Shown: one piece after another, positions 1 to 7,768 of the stretch | Layout of the letters: every line of letters begins with the position of its first letter | How positions within the stretch are numbered: the first letter of the stretch is position 1 | DNA from: Chitinophagaceae bacterium | GTDB taxonomy: Bacteria; Bacteroidota; Bacteroidia; Chitinophagales; Chitinophagaceae | Assembly: GCA_947454235.1 (NCBI GenBank) | Contig: CANGIY010000007.1 | Coordinates: 62,001-126,000 of the forward strand | Length of the DNA stretch: 64,000 bases | Direction: 5' to 3' | The notes under the pieces: model-generated | What the model was told of the DNA's origin: nothing | Seen by the model: only the letters and a program-made list of their open reading frames with translations | Database searches by the model: none | Made by a program: the position numbers and the translations under genes

Positions 1-2
1 CG

Positions 3-161
3 CTGGACTACCTGGCTGGCCTCACAGATAACCAGGTAGACGCTGCAACATTGAACAAGGTATTAGAGATACAGGCTTTGGCCGAAGCTGACCGCAGGCA
101 CATCATGATTACAGTAGATGCACTCCTGCGTGATGCTAAAGCTCGTAGAGCGTATGCGTAG
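3..161 (+). CDS. C-terminal end of an unidentified protein (partial)
   Basis: An open frame enters from the left edge and ends at TAG 159-161, giving 52 residues. The tail is helical and charged (ending KARRAYA) and rich in Ala, Leu, Asp and Arg. No domain is recognisable from this fragment, so no function is given. That it is coding is inferred from the continuous frame and amphipathic composition; codon usage resembles the neighbours. Confidence 0.55.
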   Translation: MDYLAGLTDNQVDAATLNKVLEIQALAEADRRHIMITVDALLRDAKARRAYA

Positions 162-170
162 CTACCTTAT

Positions 171-380
171 TTATTCGCCTTCTTCTTCAAAAAAGTCAGG
201 ATGCAAGGGGGGTATTGATTTATGCAATCGCTCTAAAAAGTGATTTTTATGACAATAAAGTTGCTGCCCGTCGTCACTGTTGACGTTCGGATAGACAAGT
301 AACACGGTAGCATCTTTTAAAAAGAGACCTTCCCCACAAAAACAACACGTTACTTCAATATCATTGGATTGGCCAACCAT
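171..380 (-). CDS. Small CxxC-containing hypothetical protein
   Basis: A 69-residue protein with Cys pairs (TCCFCGEG near residues 11-18) and a later LYCHKNHF segment. This is a C-x2-C ... C-x-x-x-H arrangement that could bind one zinc ion. The C-terminus is acidic (FFEEEGE). There is no signal peptide or membrane segment. It converges on the partial gene at the window start, with 9 bases between the stop codons. The family is not recognised. Its small size and accessory surroundings leave some chance that it is spurious, but the cysteine pattern argues for a real small protein. Confidence 0.5.
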   Translation of the reverse strand: MVGQSNDIEVTCCFCGEGLFLKDATVLLVYPNVNSDDGQQLYCHKNHFLERLHKSIPPLHPDFFEEEGE

Positions 381-488
381 AGTTTTTTGCTATTCTGATA
401 ATACTTTTTTTAGACCAGTTCGCCATTGTCGTAATAACTTTTCCAGTTGATGGATTTTCTACAACGGCATTATATCTTCCTGGAGTAA

Positions 489-547
489 CCACTGGTCCTC
501 GTTTGAAACGAGGATCACGCGGTTGGGCGTTTGTAAGGTCCGTACCA
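489..547 (+). repeat. REP-like two-hairpin repeat, copy 1
   Basis: A 59-bp unit nearly identical to 1698-1756. It holds a perfect palindrome (TCCTCGTTT, one-base loop, AAACGAGGA), then GATCACGCGG and a second, weaker hairpin around GGGCGTTTGTAA. It differs from copy 2 only near the second stem. No transposase gene lies beside it. Confidence 0.8.
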
Positions 548-656
548 ATCTATCCTGTTTGCTAAAAGGTACAGGCTGTGTTTTTGATCCAGTTGATCAG
601 CTAAGCTTGTGAAAAATCCAAGCTGTGAAGTGTTCGTTGGTTTTGTAAGCATATCA

Positions 657-700
657 ATTCTGCAAGATTTTGTAACCTCAATTTACAAATTTTGCAGAAT
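657..700. terminator. AT-rich hairpin, probable terminator
   Basis: Imperfect inverted repeat: ATTCTGCAAGATTT at 657-670 pairs with its complement ending at 700 around a short loop (CCTCAA, 676-681). It lies 120 bases beyond the stop of the minus-strand membrane protein gene at 821 and may end that transcript. The rest of 381-820 apart from the repeat shows no credible gene. Confidence 0.45.
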
Positions 701-820
701 AATCCACCTATCTTTTTCTATAAGCCCTTTACGGGCGCACGTTTGAGCTTTTTTGAGGACCGACTTACTACACAATGCTTTTAGGTATTTTTGAGGTACG
801 ACCAGTTTGTTTCGTTAAAC

Positions 821-1429
821 TTAGGATTCAGATTTTCGCTCATTTTTCACAATGCAATGGCGTTTATTTTTTTTAATATGCCAATTTTCAAGTATATACG
901 TATCTAATAGCCCTTTTTTGAACTCTACACAAAAAACATAATCAACAAATTTTTTATTGTTTTTTATTTCTTCCATAATAGGGTCGTAGTCGTATATTGC
1001 ATATATATCACCCTTGAATTTATAAAATAACTTTCTATTTTGTGTTTCCGTTGCAATTCCTTCAATTTCACATTTTTCAAAAGTTGAGTAATTGTTTTGT
1101 GATTTGTAGATAATGTAATAGTTGATTGGTATTAGAAGTATCCCTGACGTAAAATATGAAATGACACAGAGTTTCAAAATCGCAAGTCCAATAAAAATTG
1201 CTCTTTCCGATTTTTCTGTTTTAAAATACTTTTCTCTTGTTTTTCGATAATTGGCGCGAATCAAAATGATAAAAATGCAAATGAATGAAATAAATAACAA
1301 ATAATACGGATAGTTTAAAATAATATCTTTTGATTTCATGTAGAAAAAATATATTATTAAAGTAGCCGCCATAGTGTATAAATCAGTTAAGCGTTTTTGG
1401 TTCAGTTGTTTATTTTTACTCCTTTTCAT
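821..1429 (-). CDS. Orphan membrane protein, possible immunity-type partner
   Basis: A 202-residue, very AT-rich protein. Hydrophobic segments lie at about residues 16-32, 40-58 and 80-108, followed by a soluble C-terminal half with a KFKGDIYAIYDYDP segment. The N-terminus is strongly basic. It starts 5 bases after the stop of a Lys-rich small ORF (1435..1680), so the two look co-transcribed. The family is not recognised. A small basic protein followed by a multi-pass membrane protein, flanked by repeats, resembles displaced toxin/immunity cassettes from polymorphic toxin loci. That is inference from layout and composition, not from a recognised domain. Confidence 0.55.
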   Translation of the reverse strand: MKRSKNKQLNQKRLTDLYTMAATLIIYFFYMKSKDIILNYPYYLLFISFICIFIILIRANYRKTREKYFKTEKSERAIFIGLAILKLCVISYFTSGILLIPINYYIIYKSQNNYSTFEKCEIEGIATETQNRKLFYKFKGDIYAIYDYDPIMEEIKNNKKFVDYVFCVEFKKGLLDTYILENWHIKKNKRHCIVKNERKSES

Positions 1430-1434
1430 ATATG

Positions 1435-1680
1435 TTAGTTATCTTTAACTCCTCTAACTTTTTTCTGTGATTCATCACCCACTTTTTTAACACTTTCTAC
1501 TTTAGCTTTTGCTCCTGTAGCTTTTGCTGCATTTATACCTATATCTTTTGCAGCTTGTTGAATTTTTTTAACTCTATTTTCTATTGTTTTTTTAGTACTA
1601 CCTGAACTTTCTACATTTTTAAAGAACTTCTCGAACTGTTTAGCAAGTTTGGAGTTTGACTTTTCTAACTTTTTATACAT
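1435..1680 (-). CDS. Small Lys-rich basic protein (possible toxin-tail remnant)
   Basis: An 81-residue protein starting at the ATG at 1678-1680 (MYKKLEKSNSK), very rich in Lys, Ala, Val and Ser and predicted mostly helical (ENRVKKIQQAAKDI, AKAKVESVKKVGDES). The open frame runs upstream to 1767, but that extension is a translation of the REP-like repeat (1698-1756), so the internal start is preferred. It reads like the severed C-terminal end of a larger protein. The membrane protein gene at 821..1429 follows after 5 bases. No family is recognised; it could be a remnant or a real small protein. Confidence 0.4.
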   Translation of the reverse strand: MYKKLEKSNSKLAKQFEKFFKNVESSGSTKKTIENRVKKIQQAAKDIGINAAKATGAKAKVESVKKVGDESQKKVRGVKDN

Positions 1681-1697
1681 TTCTCCTGCTTTGCCTC

Positions 1698-1756
1698 CCA
1701 CTGGTCCTCGTTTGAAACGAGGATCACGCGGTTGGGCGTTTGTAACGCCCGTACCA
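1698..1756 (+). repeat. REP-like two-hairpin repeat, copy 2
   Basis: Same orientation and nearly the same sequence as 489-547. Here both hairpins are perfect: TCCTCGTTT/AAACGAGGA and GGGCGTT (1734-1740), TGT loop, AACGCCC (1744-1750). It sits 18 bases upstream of the start of the Lys-rich small protein on the minus strand. Confidence 0.85.
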
Positions 1757-1870
1757 CAAAATAACAACCACAGGATTTACTTCATAATCACATCAACCTT
1801 CACTAAACTATTCACACCTGTATAATCAATTGCGCTACTGAATAAATAATCTTCGGCACGTGAACTAAGC

Positions 1871-1902
1871 CCCTGATCCTTGTTTGTAATCGAGGACCAG
1901 GG
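1871..1902. repeat. REP-like hairpin, partial copy
   Basis: CCCTGATCCT (1871-1880) faces AGGACCAGGG (1893-1902) around TGTTTGTAATCG, with one mismatch in the stem. This is the first-hairpin half of the same repeat family, diverged. It forms a pair with the full copy at 1941-1999, and together they fill most of the 276-base gap between genes. Confidence 0.65.
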
Positions 1903-1940
1903 TGGATATTTATCACCTGACATTAGTCAAAGTTATGGTA

Positions 1941-1999
1941 TTGTTCGAGGCGTTACAAATGCCCTGCCGTGTGATCCTCGTTGCAAACAAGGACCAGTG
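1941..1999 (-). repeat. REP-like two-hairpin repeat, copy 3 (inverted)
   Basis: Reverse-complement copy of the 59-bp unit. Read on the minus strand it begins CACTGGTCCTTG and runs to GCCTCGAACAA, keeping both stem regions with several substitutions. It is opposite in orientation to copies 1 and 2. Confidence 0.8.
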
Positions 2000-2043
2000 C
2001 CGGGGACTGCGGGCTTTTGTTGTTTTAGCGAAGTGGTGTATTT

Positions 2044-3111
2044 CTATTTGAATTTCTTTTTCCAGATAAAGCCGTCCAGCACATAGTGTGTCGACTGCGG
2101 CAACGATAGCAGCGGCACGAGTATCGCCAGTTCCTTTTCGTTCCCAATTGCCGGTAGGGCAGAAAACAGACCGAATACCTGAAGGTGTTCGCGCCATACA
2201 AGACCATCCCAAAGCCCTTCTTCAATGAAGGCAAGCAATACCAGCGAGCTTAAAAATATGCCAACTCCATACCATACTTTAGGTAGTTGATTTAAGCCTG
2301 AGGTTGAATTTGATTTACGTTCAGCATTGCGCTGCATACCCGCCCAAATGAGTGCCATATAAGGTAGCCCATGAGAGACGGTGTTGAGCAATGTAAATGC
2401 TAAATCGCCATTATAAACGACTATGCCGGCGTACCACGATATAGCCGTTCCTGCAAGAATGAGGTTGCGGGGAATATTGATATGCCGCAGTTTCAACCAA
2501 ACATACACTTCAGTGATGGCATAGGCGCAACAAGTAAATATGTAAAGTGCAAATAAAGATTGCAATAATGCTGTGTTTTTGAAAAACACAAAATCGGCAT
2601 CGGTAAACCAATTGAAGTTGCGGGATGCGGTCAAATGCCAGTGAAGAATTGGGTAGATGGTAGCACTGTAAATGAAAACTTCATCTATTCGTTTTTTCCA
2701 AAGAGGAGTGTTTTCAGATGCTGCATAAATCCTCAGGAAGCCATATTGTTGCCTTATAAAATGAAAAACAGCGAGGTAGGCAAGGGCGCGCCAAAATGCC
2801 ACAGCACCAAACGAATACAAAACATACCCACACACAAAACAAACGAGCGGCGCAACCAAAAAAAGTACTCTGTGATTGCGCATTCGTTCTTTATCGAGAT
2901 AGGTATTGTACAAGGTGCTATACACATGCGCCACATCAACAAAGAGAATCAGGAATACCCAACCTGCCAGTGGCATGGCATTGGTGGTTTTGAATTCATT
3001 GGGTAAAAATGCAACTATGGCCAGTGCGAGAAATGGCGGCAATAAAATAAACAGACTATCGAAAGCCCGATTTCTTATCCACGGTTGTCGGTATTGTGCA
3101 GGTACGGTCAT
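2044..3111 (-). CDS. Polytopic membrane protein with intramembrane histidines
   Basis: A 355-residue protein with about eight to nine hydrophobic helices and little soluble sequence. Histidines recur in or next to the helices: DVAHVYSTLY (about 60-69), HFIRQQYGF (about 117-125), PILHWHLT (about 154-161), NTVSHGLPYM (about 244-253) and QSTHYVLDG near the end. Such a pattern is compatible with a membrane metal site, though no family is identified. It is the last gene of the six-gene minus-strand operon and overlaps the upstream flavin oxidase by 4 bases (ATGA), so translation is probably coupled. A role in the same pathway as the oxidase and aminopropyltransferase homologue is inferred from position only. 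Confidence 0.85.
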   Translation of the reverse strand: MTVPAQYRQPWIRNRAFDSLFILLPPFLALAIVAFLPNEFKTTNAMPLAGWVFLILFVDVAHVYSTLYNTYLDKERMRNHRVLFLVAPLVCFVCGYVLYSFGAVAFWRALAYLAVFHFIRQQYGFLRIYAASENTPLWKKRIDEVFIYSATIYPILHWHLTASRNFNWFTDADFVFFKNTALLQSLFALYIFTCCAYAITEVYVWLKLRHINIPRNLILAGTAISWYAGIVVYNGDLAFTLLNTVSHGLPYMALIWAGMQRNAERKSNSTSGLNQLPKVWYGVGIFLSSLVLLAFIEEGLWDGLVWREHLQVFGLFSALPAIGNEKELAILVPLLSLPQSTHYVLDGFIWKKKFK

Positions 3112-4733
3112 GACGCGGCGAGTGCATTTTTTGCAGCATCTAACCCTTGGTAAAATGCCTCTTCAAAAATCGAAATACCGCTCAGGTCGCTGTGGGCAAA
3201 GAAAATTTTATTGTCTACCGGACTGTTAGCGATAAGGCGGGAAGCACCCCATATAAAGCCCGGCAGCGGGGCTATCATGCCATGTCCCCAAATCCAAAGG
3301 TCGGCTTGCTCAATGAATTGTGCAATGCCCTGATGCGCATAATCGAGTTCGTCAATAACTTCTTTCAGTAACGTTTTATAGTCGCTTTTTTGCAATTTCA
3401 TTCTGCCCGCTTGCGGAGTCGTATAAGCGTAGGGCTTGTAGCACGTAAGCACCGCCTTCGAACTACGTGTGACGTCTTGGTTGTTGGCGTTTACATACCC
3501 CACCGATTCACTTCCATAAATAATATTGTCCCAGCAAAGCGAAAGTCCTTTGGCGGTGGGCAAGTCGCGCACTGTTAGGTTAGCAATGAGCCAGGGTGTG
3601 TAGTAAAATGAATCATACATCGAGTACCTCAGTTTACCCAAATCAATTAAATGTTTGGTTACAAACTGAGGCGTGCAAACAATCATTTTTTTGGCAGTAA
3701 TTTGGTAGAACGTGCCTTTGTTAACATCGTTTACCAATACATCGGCACCACTTGCTGTAGGTTTTATGTTTACAGCAGCATGTTGCAGCGCAATGGTTGT
3801 TTCATCGCACTGCTTTCTTAAATGGGTTGCTAAAAACGCATTGCCCTCGGGCCATGTGAGCACGGTGCTGTCTTTGGCATTGGCACCCTTGCCTTTTCTT
3901 GCGGCAAAGTAGTGTATGCCTGCCCACGCCGATGTGTTGTCTAGCCGTGTGCCGTAGTCGTCTTTACAGCAATATTCAAGATACCACAATAGCGGTGGTG
4001 AGGTAAAGTTGTTTTGTTTCAGGTATGCAGCAAATGAGATTTTATCAAGATCTCTGTACTTGGCATCTTCCGTTGAGTTTTTGAGCGGAATGGTGAAAGC
4101 GTCTTTCCCGTCAGCCCCAACAGCAGTTTTCATAGACGCCATCAATGCAAAGAACTTGCGAATCTGTTCTTTATCGGCAGCTGGTACCCCAAATTCGGGA
4201 ACTATCCCTTCCTGCCACTGCCCATTGATAAAAAGCCGTTCTTCGGGGTCGTGACAAATATGGTATTCGTTATAAACAGGTAATCCGTCTTTGTATTCGG
4301 TAATTACGCCACAGCTTTGCAGAAAATCCAGAATTTCCTTGTTCCTGATGTCGGGTACTGGTAAGTAGTGAGCGCCCCAGGGGTATTGCGAAATTTTGTT
4401 ACTGCCTGAATGGGAGTTGCCACCGGTGTGATTATCCATCTCCAGCAATTTGCAACTCGTTATCCCTGCATTTTTTAAATGCCTGAGTGCAGTGAGCCCG
4501 GCTATGCCGCCGCCAACTATTAGATAGTCAACTTGCTCGGTGTGGGTAGGTGAGGGGCGCGATTTCAGGTCGCGGGCAATATGACCCGATTTTGAGTTAG
4601 CCCCAACAATGCTGCCCTTGATGTGTTTAATGTCATTTTTGTCTTCACACGACGGTAGCCAAAGCAGCGCACCAGTGGCTAGCAGTGACTGTTTTAGGAA
4701 GCTTCTCCGATTATGTAGCTTATTAGTGTGCAT
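3108..4733 (-). CDS. Tat-exported FAD-dependent amine oxidase-like protein
   Basis: A 541-residue flavoprotein of the amine oxidase/protoporphyrinogen oxidase type. The N-terminus carries a twin-arginine motif (HNRRSFLKQS) followed by a hydrophobic stretch and LPSCEDKND, so export by Tat and possibly lipidation at the Cys are likely. A dinucleotide-binding motif (VGGGIAGL) sits near residues 72-79, with the usual acidic residue and GG (MDNHTGGNSHSG) soon after. The C-terminal end is typical (FAHSDLSGISIFEEAFYQG). The family oxidises amines or related substrates with FAD; the substrate here is unknown. The start overlaps the spermidine-synthase-like gene by 11 bases. The pairing suggests, but does not prove, that it acts on a polyamine-type product on the outer face of the inner membrane. 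Confidence 0.85.
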   Translation of the reverse strand: MHTNKLHNRRSFLKQSLLATGALLWLPSCEDKNDIKHIKGSIVGANSKSGHIARDLKSRPSPTHTEQVDYLIVGGGIAGLTALRHLKNAGITSCKLLEMDNHTGGNSHSGSNKISQYPWGAHYLPVPDIRNKEILDFLQSCGVITEYKDGLPVYNEYHICHDPEERLFINGQWQEGIVPEFGVPAADKEQIRKFFALMASMKTAVGADGKDAFTIPLKNSTEDAKYRDLDKISFAAYLKQNNFTSPPLLWYLEYCCKDDYGTRLDNTSAWAGIHYFAARKGKGANAKDSTVLTWPEGNAFLATHLRKQCDETTIALQHAAVNIKPTASGADVLVNDVNKGTFYQITAKKMIVCTPQFVTKHLIDLGKLRYSMYDSFYYTPWLIANLTVRDLPTAKGLSLCWDNIIYGSESVGYVNANNQDVTRSSKAVLTCYKPYAYTTPQAGRMKLQKSDYKTLLKEVIDELDYAHQGIAQFIEQADLWIWGHGMIAPLPGFIWGASRLIANSPVDNKIFFAHSDLSGISIFEEAFYQGLDAAKNALAAS

Positions 4734-6276
4734 AGGGACCCCAGTCGCTTTCGAAGTAATGAACTAAAACCTGATTGTTCAATTTGTTGATTTCCGTAGG
4801 CACATCGCTCATGTCAGGCGGAAAAAACATCATGTCGCTGATGGTTTTAAAGTTGACATATTTGAGTCCTTCAGGCAGTTTACCTTCATTGCGCCAGCAG
4901 TAGTTTTTTGTAGCCAGTGCATAGCCCCATTCACCAAAACTAGGCACATAAGCATGGTAGGGTATCACATGAAAGCCCTCTGATTCCAGCGTATGGTTGA
5001 TGCACCAGAACGACTTTCTGCCAATGTAGGGCGATGTAGATTGCACCACCATAACCCCATTTGAATCGAGCAGGCGTGACACCTCGCGGTAAAATGAATT
5101 GGTGTACAACTTACCCACTGAATAGTTGGATGGGTCAGGGAAGTCGATGGCAATGAACTGGTATTTTTCGTTGTTGTTCCGCACCCATTGGTAGGCATCA
5201 GCATTGGTTACTTTTACTTTAGGGCTTGCAAATGCTTTTTTATTGAGTGCTGTAAGTATCTTATTGGTACTGAAAAGGCGCGTCATTTCAGGGTCAAGGT
5301 CAACTAAGTTAATGGATTGAATTTGAGGGTATTTTAAAAGCTCACGCACAGCCAATCCATCACCGCCACCTAGCACGAGTACTTTAGTAGCTCCGCTTAA
5401 ATTTTGCATGCCGGGGTGTATCAATGCCTCGTGGTATCGGTATTCATCGGCTGAACTAAACTGCAGATTGCCGTTGAGGAACAAGCGCATTTCACGAGTG
5501 TTTTTTGTAAGAACTATGCGCTGGTAGGGAGTGCTTTTACTGAAAATCACCTGGTCTTGAAACGCAAGGCTTTCAGAATAAGTCATGATTTTTTGGGAAT
5601 ACAACATACCCCCTGTAAACGCTGCCAAACAAACGATAATTGTTACCAGCATATTGGCACGGTAGGGTTTTGTTTCCTTAAACTGGTACATGAGCGCCAG
5701 CGCGACACCAATGTTCAGCATGCCAAAAAACAAAGAGGTTCTGATGAGCCCAAGGTAGGGTACAAGCACCAGCGGGAAAATCAACGATGCCAGTAAGCCA
5801 CCTATGTAGTCGAACGTGAAAATATTTGAAACAAGGTCTTTGAATTGATACTTGCCTTGCAAAATGCGCATTAGCAGCGGGATTTCAAGCCCAACCAAAA
5901 CACCGGTGAGCCCCACAAAGGCATACAAAATGACCTTAAACGAATAGATGTGTTCAAAAATTACGAACAGTACAGGGGCGCTTATACCACCTATAATACC
6001 CACTAATATTTCTATGCGAATGAACCAGCGTAACAGGTTACCATCAATGTATTTTGACAGCCACGATCCAATGCCCATTGAAAACAGGTATACGCCAATG
6101 ATGGTTGAAAACTGTGTGATAGAGTCGCCCAGTAAGTAACTGGCCAGGGTTCCTGCAATCAGTTCGTATATAAGTCCGCAGGTAGCAATAATGAAAACCG
6201 ACAGCAATAGCAGCAGCCCTTTATTGCGCGAATAGTCAGCGGTTTGAATGTTTTCAGTGGTAACTTCTTCGTTCAT
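4723..6276 (-). CDS. Membrane-anchored spermidine synthase homologue
   Basis: A 517-residue protein. The N-terminal part (about 20-230) has roughly seven transmembrane helices; the C-terminal part is a polyamine aminopropyltransferase fold. Visible motifs are YRYHEALIHP (the YHE substrate motif), LGGGDGLAVRE (decarboxylated-SAM binding), NLVDLDPEM, and DFPDPSNYSVGKLY where the classical enzyme has a D-x-x-DP catalytic loop. This matches the COG4262-type membrane proteins rather than cytosolic SpeE. Known relatives often sit in operons with SpeD, DUF4178 and DUF350 proteins; here SpeD and DUF4178 lie immediately upstream. It probably transfers an aminopropyl-like group to a membrane-proximal acceptor, but the acceptor cannot be read from sequence. 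Confidence 0.85.
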   Translation of the reverse strand: MNEEVTTENIQTADYSRNKGLLLLLSVFIIATCGLIYELIAGTLASYLLGDSITQFSTIIGVYLFSMGIGSWLSKYIDGNLLRWFIRIEILVGIIGGISAPVLFVIFEHIYSFKVILYAFVGLTGVLVGLEIPLLMRILQGKYQFKDLVSNIFTFDYIGGLLASLIFPLVLVPYLGLIRTSLFFGMLNIGVALALMYQFKETKPYRANMLVTIIVCLAAFTGGMLYSQKIMTYSESLAFQDQVIFSKSTPYQRIVLTKNTREMRLFLNGNLQFSSADEYRYHEALIHPGMQNLSGATKVLVLGGGDGLAVRELLKYPQIQSINLVDLDPEMTRLFSTNKILTALNKKAFASPKVKVTNADAYQWVRNNNEKYQFIAIDFPDPSNYSVGKLYTNSFYREVSRLLDSNGVMVVQSTSPYIGRKSFWCINHTLESEGFHVIPYHAYVPSFGEWGYALATKNYCWRNEGKLPEGLKYVNFKTISDMMFFPPDMSDVPTEINKLNNQVLVHYFESDWGPYAH

Positions 6277-6281
6277 TGAGT

Positions 6282-6467
6282 TTATTTATGGAAGAAAACA
6301 CCATGCGCCCTACCGCCACTACCTTGTGCAACATGGTCGGTGCTTACATTATCATCGCCTAAAAAGCTGAATCCAAAAAAAGATGAAAAAATAAAGGTCG
6401 CCAAAAACAGCAGCAGTGCAGCTACGTGCATTCTAATGGGCTTGATATATGCTAATATTTTCTCCAT
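6282..6467 (-). CDS. Small single-pass membrane protein in the polyamine-like operon
   Basis: A 61-residue protein starting at the ATG at 6465-6467 (MEKILAYIKPIRMH), 2 bases after the DUF4178 stop. The longer frame from 6488 would overlap that gene and adds only MAFKYIN. It has one strong transmembrane helix (about residues 13-35, ALLLFLATFIFSSFFGFSFLG), then a Gly/His-containing tail (VAQGSGGRAHGVFFHK). It occupies the position where related operons often carry a DUF350 protein, but it is far too short for that family. Function unknown. The tight spacing on both sides supports a real gene. Confidence 0.7.
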   Translation of the reverse strand: MEKILAYIKPIRMHVAALLLFLATFIFSSFFGFSFLGDDNVSTDHVAQGSGGRAHGVFFHK

Positions 6468-6469
6468 GT

Positions 6470-7765
6470 TTATGTATTTGAAGGCCATATTTTAGTCTCG
6501 TAATTGTTTTTACGAAAACTTTGTACAACGAAGTGAACAATTGGTATCCAAAAGAAAACCCAGAAATCTTTCATGGGTAGTTCGTTTTGTGTAACGCCTA
6601 TATTGTAAGCGATCGAAGACCATCCATCAATGAGTGTGTCAACTTTTGGGCGTACAACCAAGTAGTAGGTGCCGGTAGGCACACTTGAAATGTTTGATTT
6701 TATGGTTGTTTCACCTTCGCTCCAATATTCCCCGTCAGAGGTTCCGGAATAGTGTTCCAGATTGTGTTCTACCTCAAACGTTGTTCCTGTTTTTTCATTG
6801 ATCAGCGATGTGGAGAGTTCAAGCCACGATTGATTTAGCCCCATGGCAGTTCCGCTTATTGAAACAATTGTTGTGCCTTCAATATTAAATGGTGGTGAAA
6901 TATATGTTTTAAAGCCCCCATACCCAGTTGTGTCAGGTTTTACATCATTTGTGAAATTATAAATTTCTTTAGTAGGGTGGGTCGCTGAAACAAAACCGTA
7001 GCTTAAAAATAAGAGAAGAAGAAAACCTGCATATACGAATATGAGCTTCTTGTAACGGTCGTAAAAGGTAGCCGGGTTGAAAAAACGGTTTCTGGGAAGG
7101 TTTAATTTTTGGCCGGGTTGTTTAATAATGTAGTCTTTCGGGTTCACGAACCTGCCTTCAAACCATTCGGTGGTTTGAAACATTGTCTCTGAAAGCAGCA
7201 CATAGGGCAGGCTGTAATATTCGCGAGTGTGTAATTCCTCATCCTTCATTAAGTTCCAGTCGAAACACCCATGTGCTTTTTCAATGTCGAAGGTATAAGA
7301 TACAGCAAGCTTGAATTTTTTATTGTCAAGGTCTATTACCGTGGCACCCTTATTGAAATTGGTTTTTGGACTTTCCTCCTTGGTAAGATGATGCACCATC
7401 ATCCAGTTGCCGTCAAATTCTGAGAGAATGATGTACCACTGTTCGCCGGGATAGTAAAATGCATATTCTATCCAGCGGATTTTTTCATTGCGTTCGTATT
7501 TTTCAAGATAGCCAACCAGCGTATACTCCTTACCAAAAAACCAAGCATTTGTACCTAGTGGTAAAGATGCCTCAATGGGGCTTTTATCTTTGAACCTCGT
7601 TACAATTTCAGTATGCGCCTTTTCAGAGTAGAAAACGGTGCCACAATTGTATTTGTCGCATGCAAAATAATGACCTTCGGGTTGGTAATAAGTGTTTATC
7701 ACCTCCTTGCAATTGGGGCAGGTGACGTGAGTTGGTACTGCTAATGAATTGCTTTCTATTTCCAT
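6470..7765 (-). CDS. DUF4178 protein with zinc ribbon and two membrane segments
   Basis: A 431-residue protein. An N-terminal zinc ribbon (CPNC at 16-19, CDKYNC at 36-41) is followed by a beta-rich DUF4178-type region (WFFGKEYTLVGYLEKYE ... WYIILSEFDGNWMMVHHL, about 70-145). There is a transmembrane helix at about 243-263, an extracytoplasmic beta-rich domain, and a second helix near the C-terminus (FWVFFWIPIVHFVV). DUF4178 has no established biochemical activity. Published comparative genomics has linked it with SpeD, membrane spermidine synthases and membrane-stress proteins. It starts 3 bases after speD and is followed after 2 bases by the small membrane protein, within one operon. Confidence 0.85.
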   Translation of the reverse strand: MEIESNSLAVPTHVTCPNCKEVINTYYQPEGHYFACDKYNCGTVFYSEKAHTEIVTRFKDKSPIEASLPLGTNAWFFGKEYTLVGYLEKYERNEKIRWIEYAFYYPGEQWYIILSEFDGNWMMVHHLTKEESPKTNFNKGATVIDLDNKKFKLAVSYTFDIEKAHGCFDWNLMKDEELHTREYYSLPYVLLSETMFQTTEWFEGRFVNPKDYIIKQPGQKLNLPRNRFFNPATFYDRYKKLIFVYAGFLLLLFLSYGFVSATHPTKEIYNFTNDVKPDTTGYGGFKTYISPPFNIEGTTIVSISGTAMGLNQSWLELSTSLINEKTGTTFEVEHNLEHYSGTSDGEYWSEGETTIKSNISSVPTGTYYLVVRPKVDTLIDGWSSIAYNIGVTQNELPMKDFWVFFWIPIVHFVVQSFRKNNYETKIWPSNT

Positions 7766-7768
7766 GGC

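Noticed and set aside
1681-1767. Extended N-terminus of the Lys-rich small protein
   Set aside because: The extra 29 residues come from the repeat copy at 1698-1756; the ATG at 1680 is a simpler start.
1880-2086. Plus-strand ORF containing GVTNALPCDPRCKQGPV
   Set aside because: It is a translation of the REP-like repeat at 1941-1999; similar peptides appear wherever the repeat is read in frame.
2025-2234. Short minus-strand ORFs at 1913-2234
   Set aside because: They overlap the 3' end of the large membrane protein gene in other frames and the repeat; no coding signal of their own.
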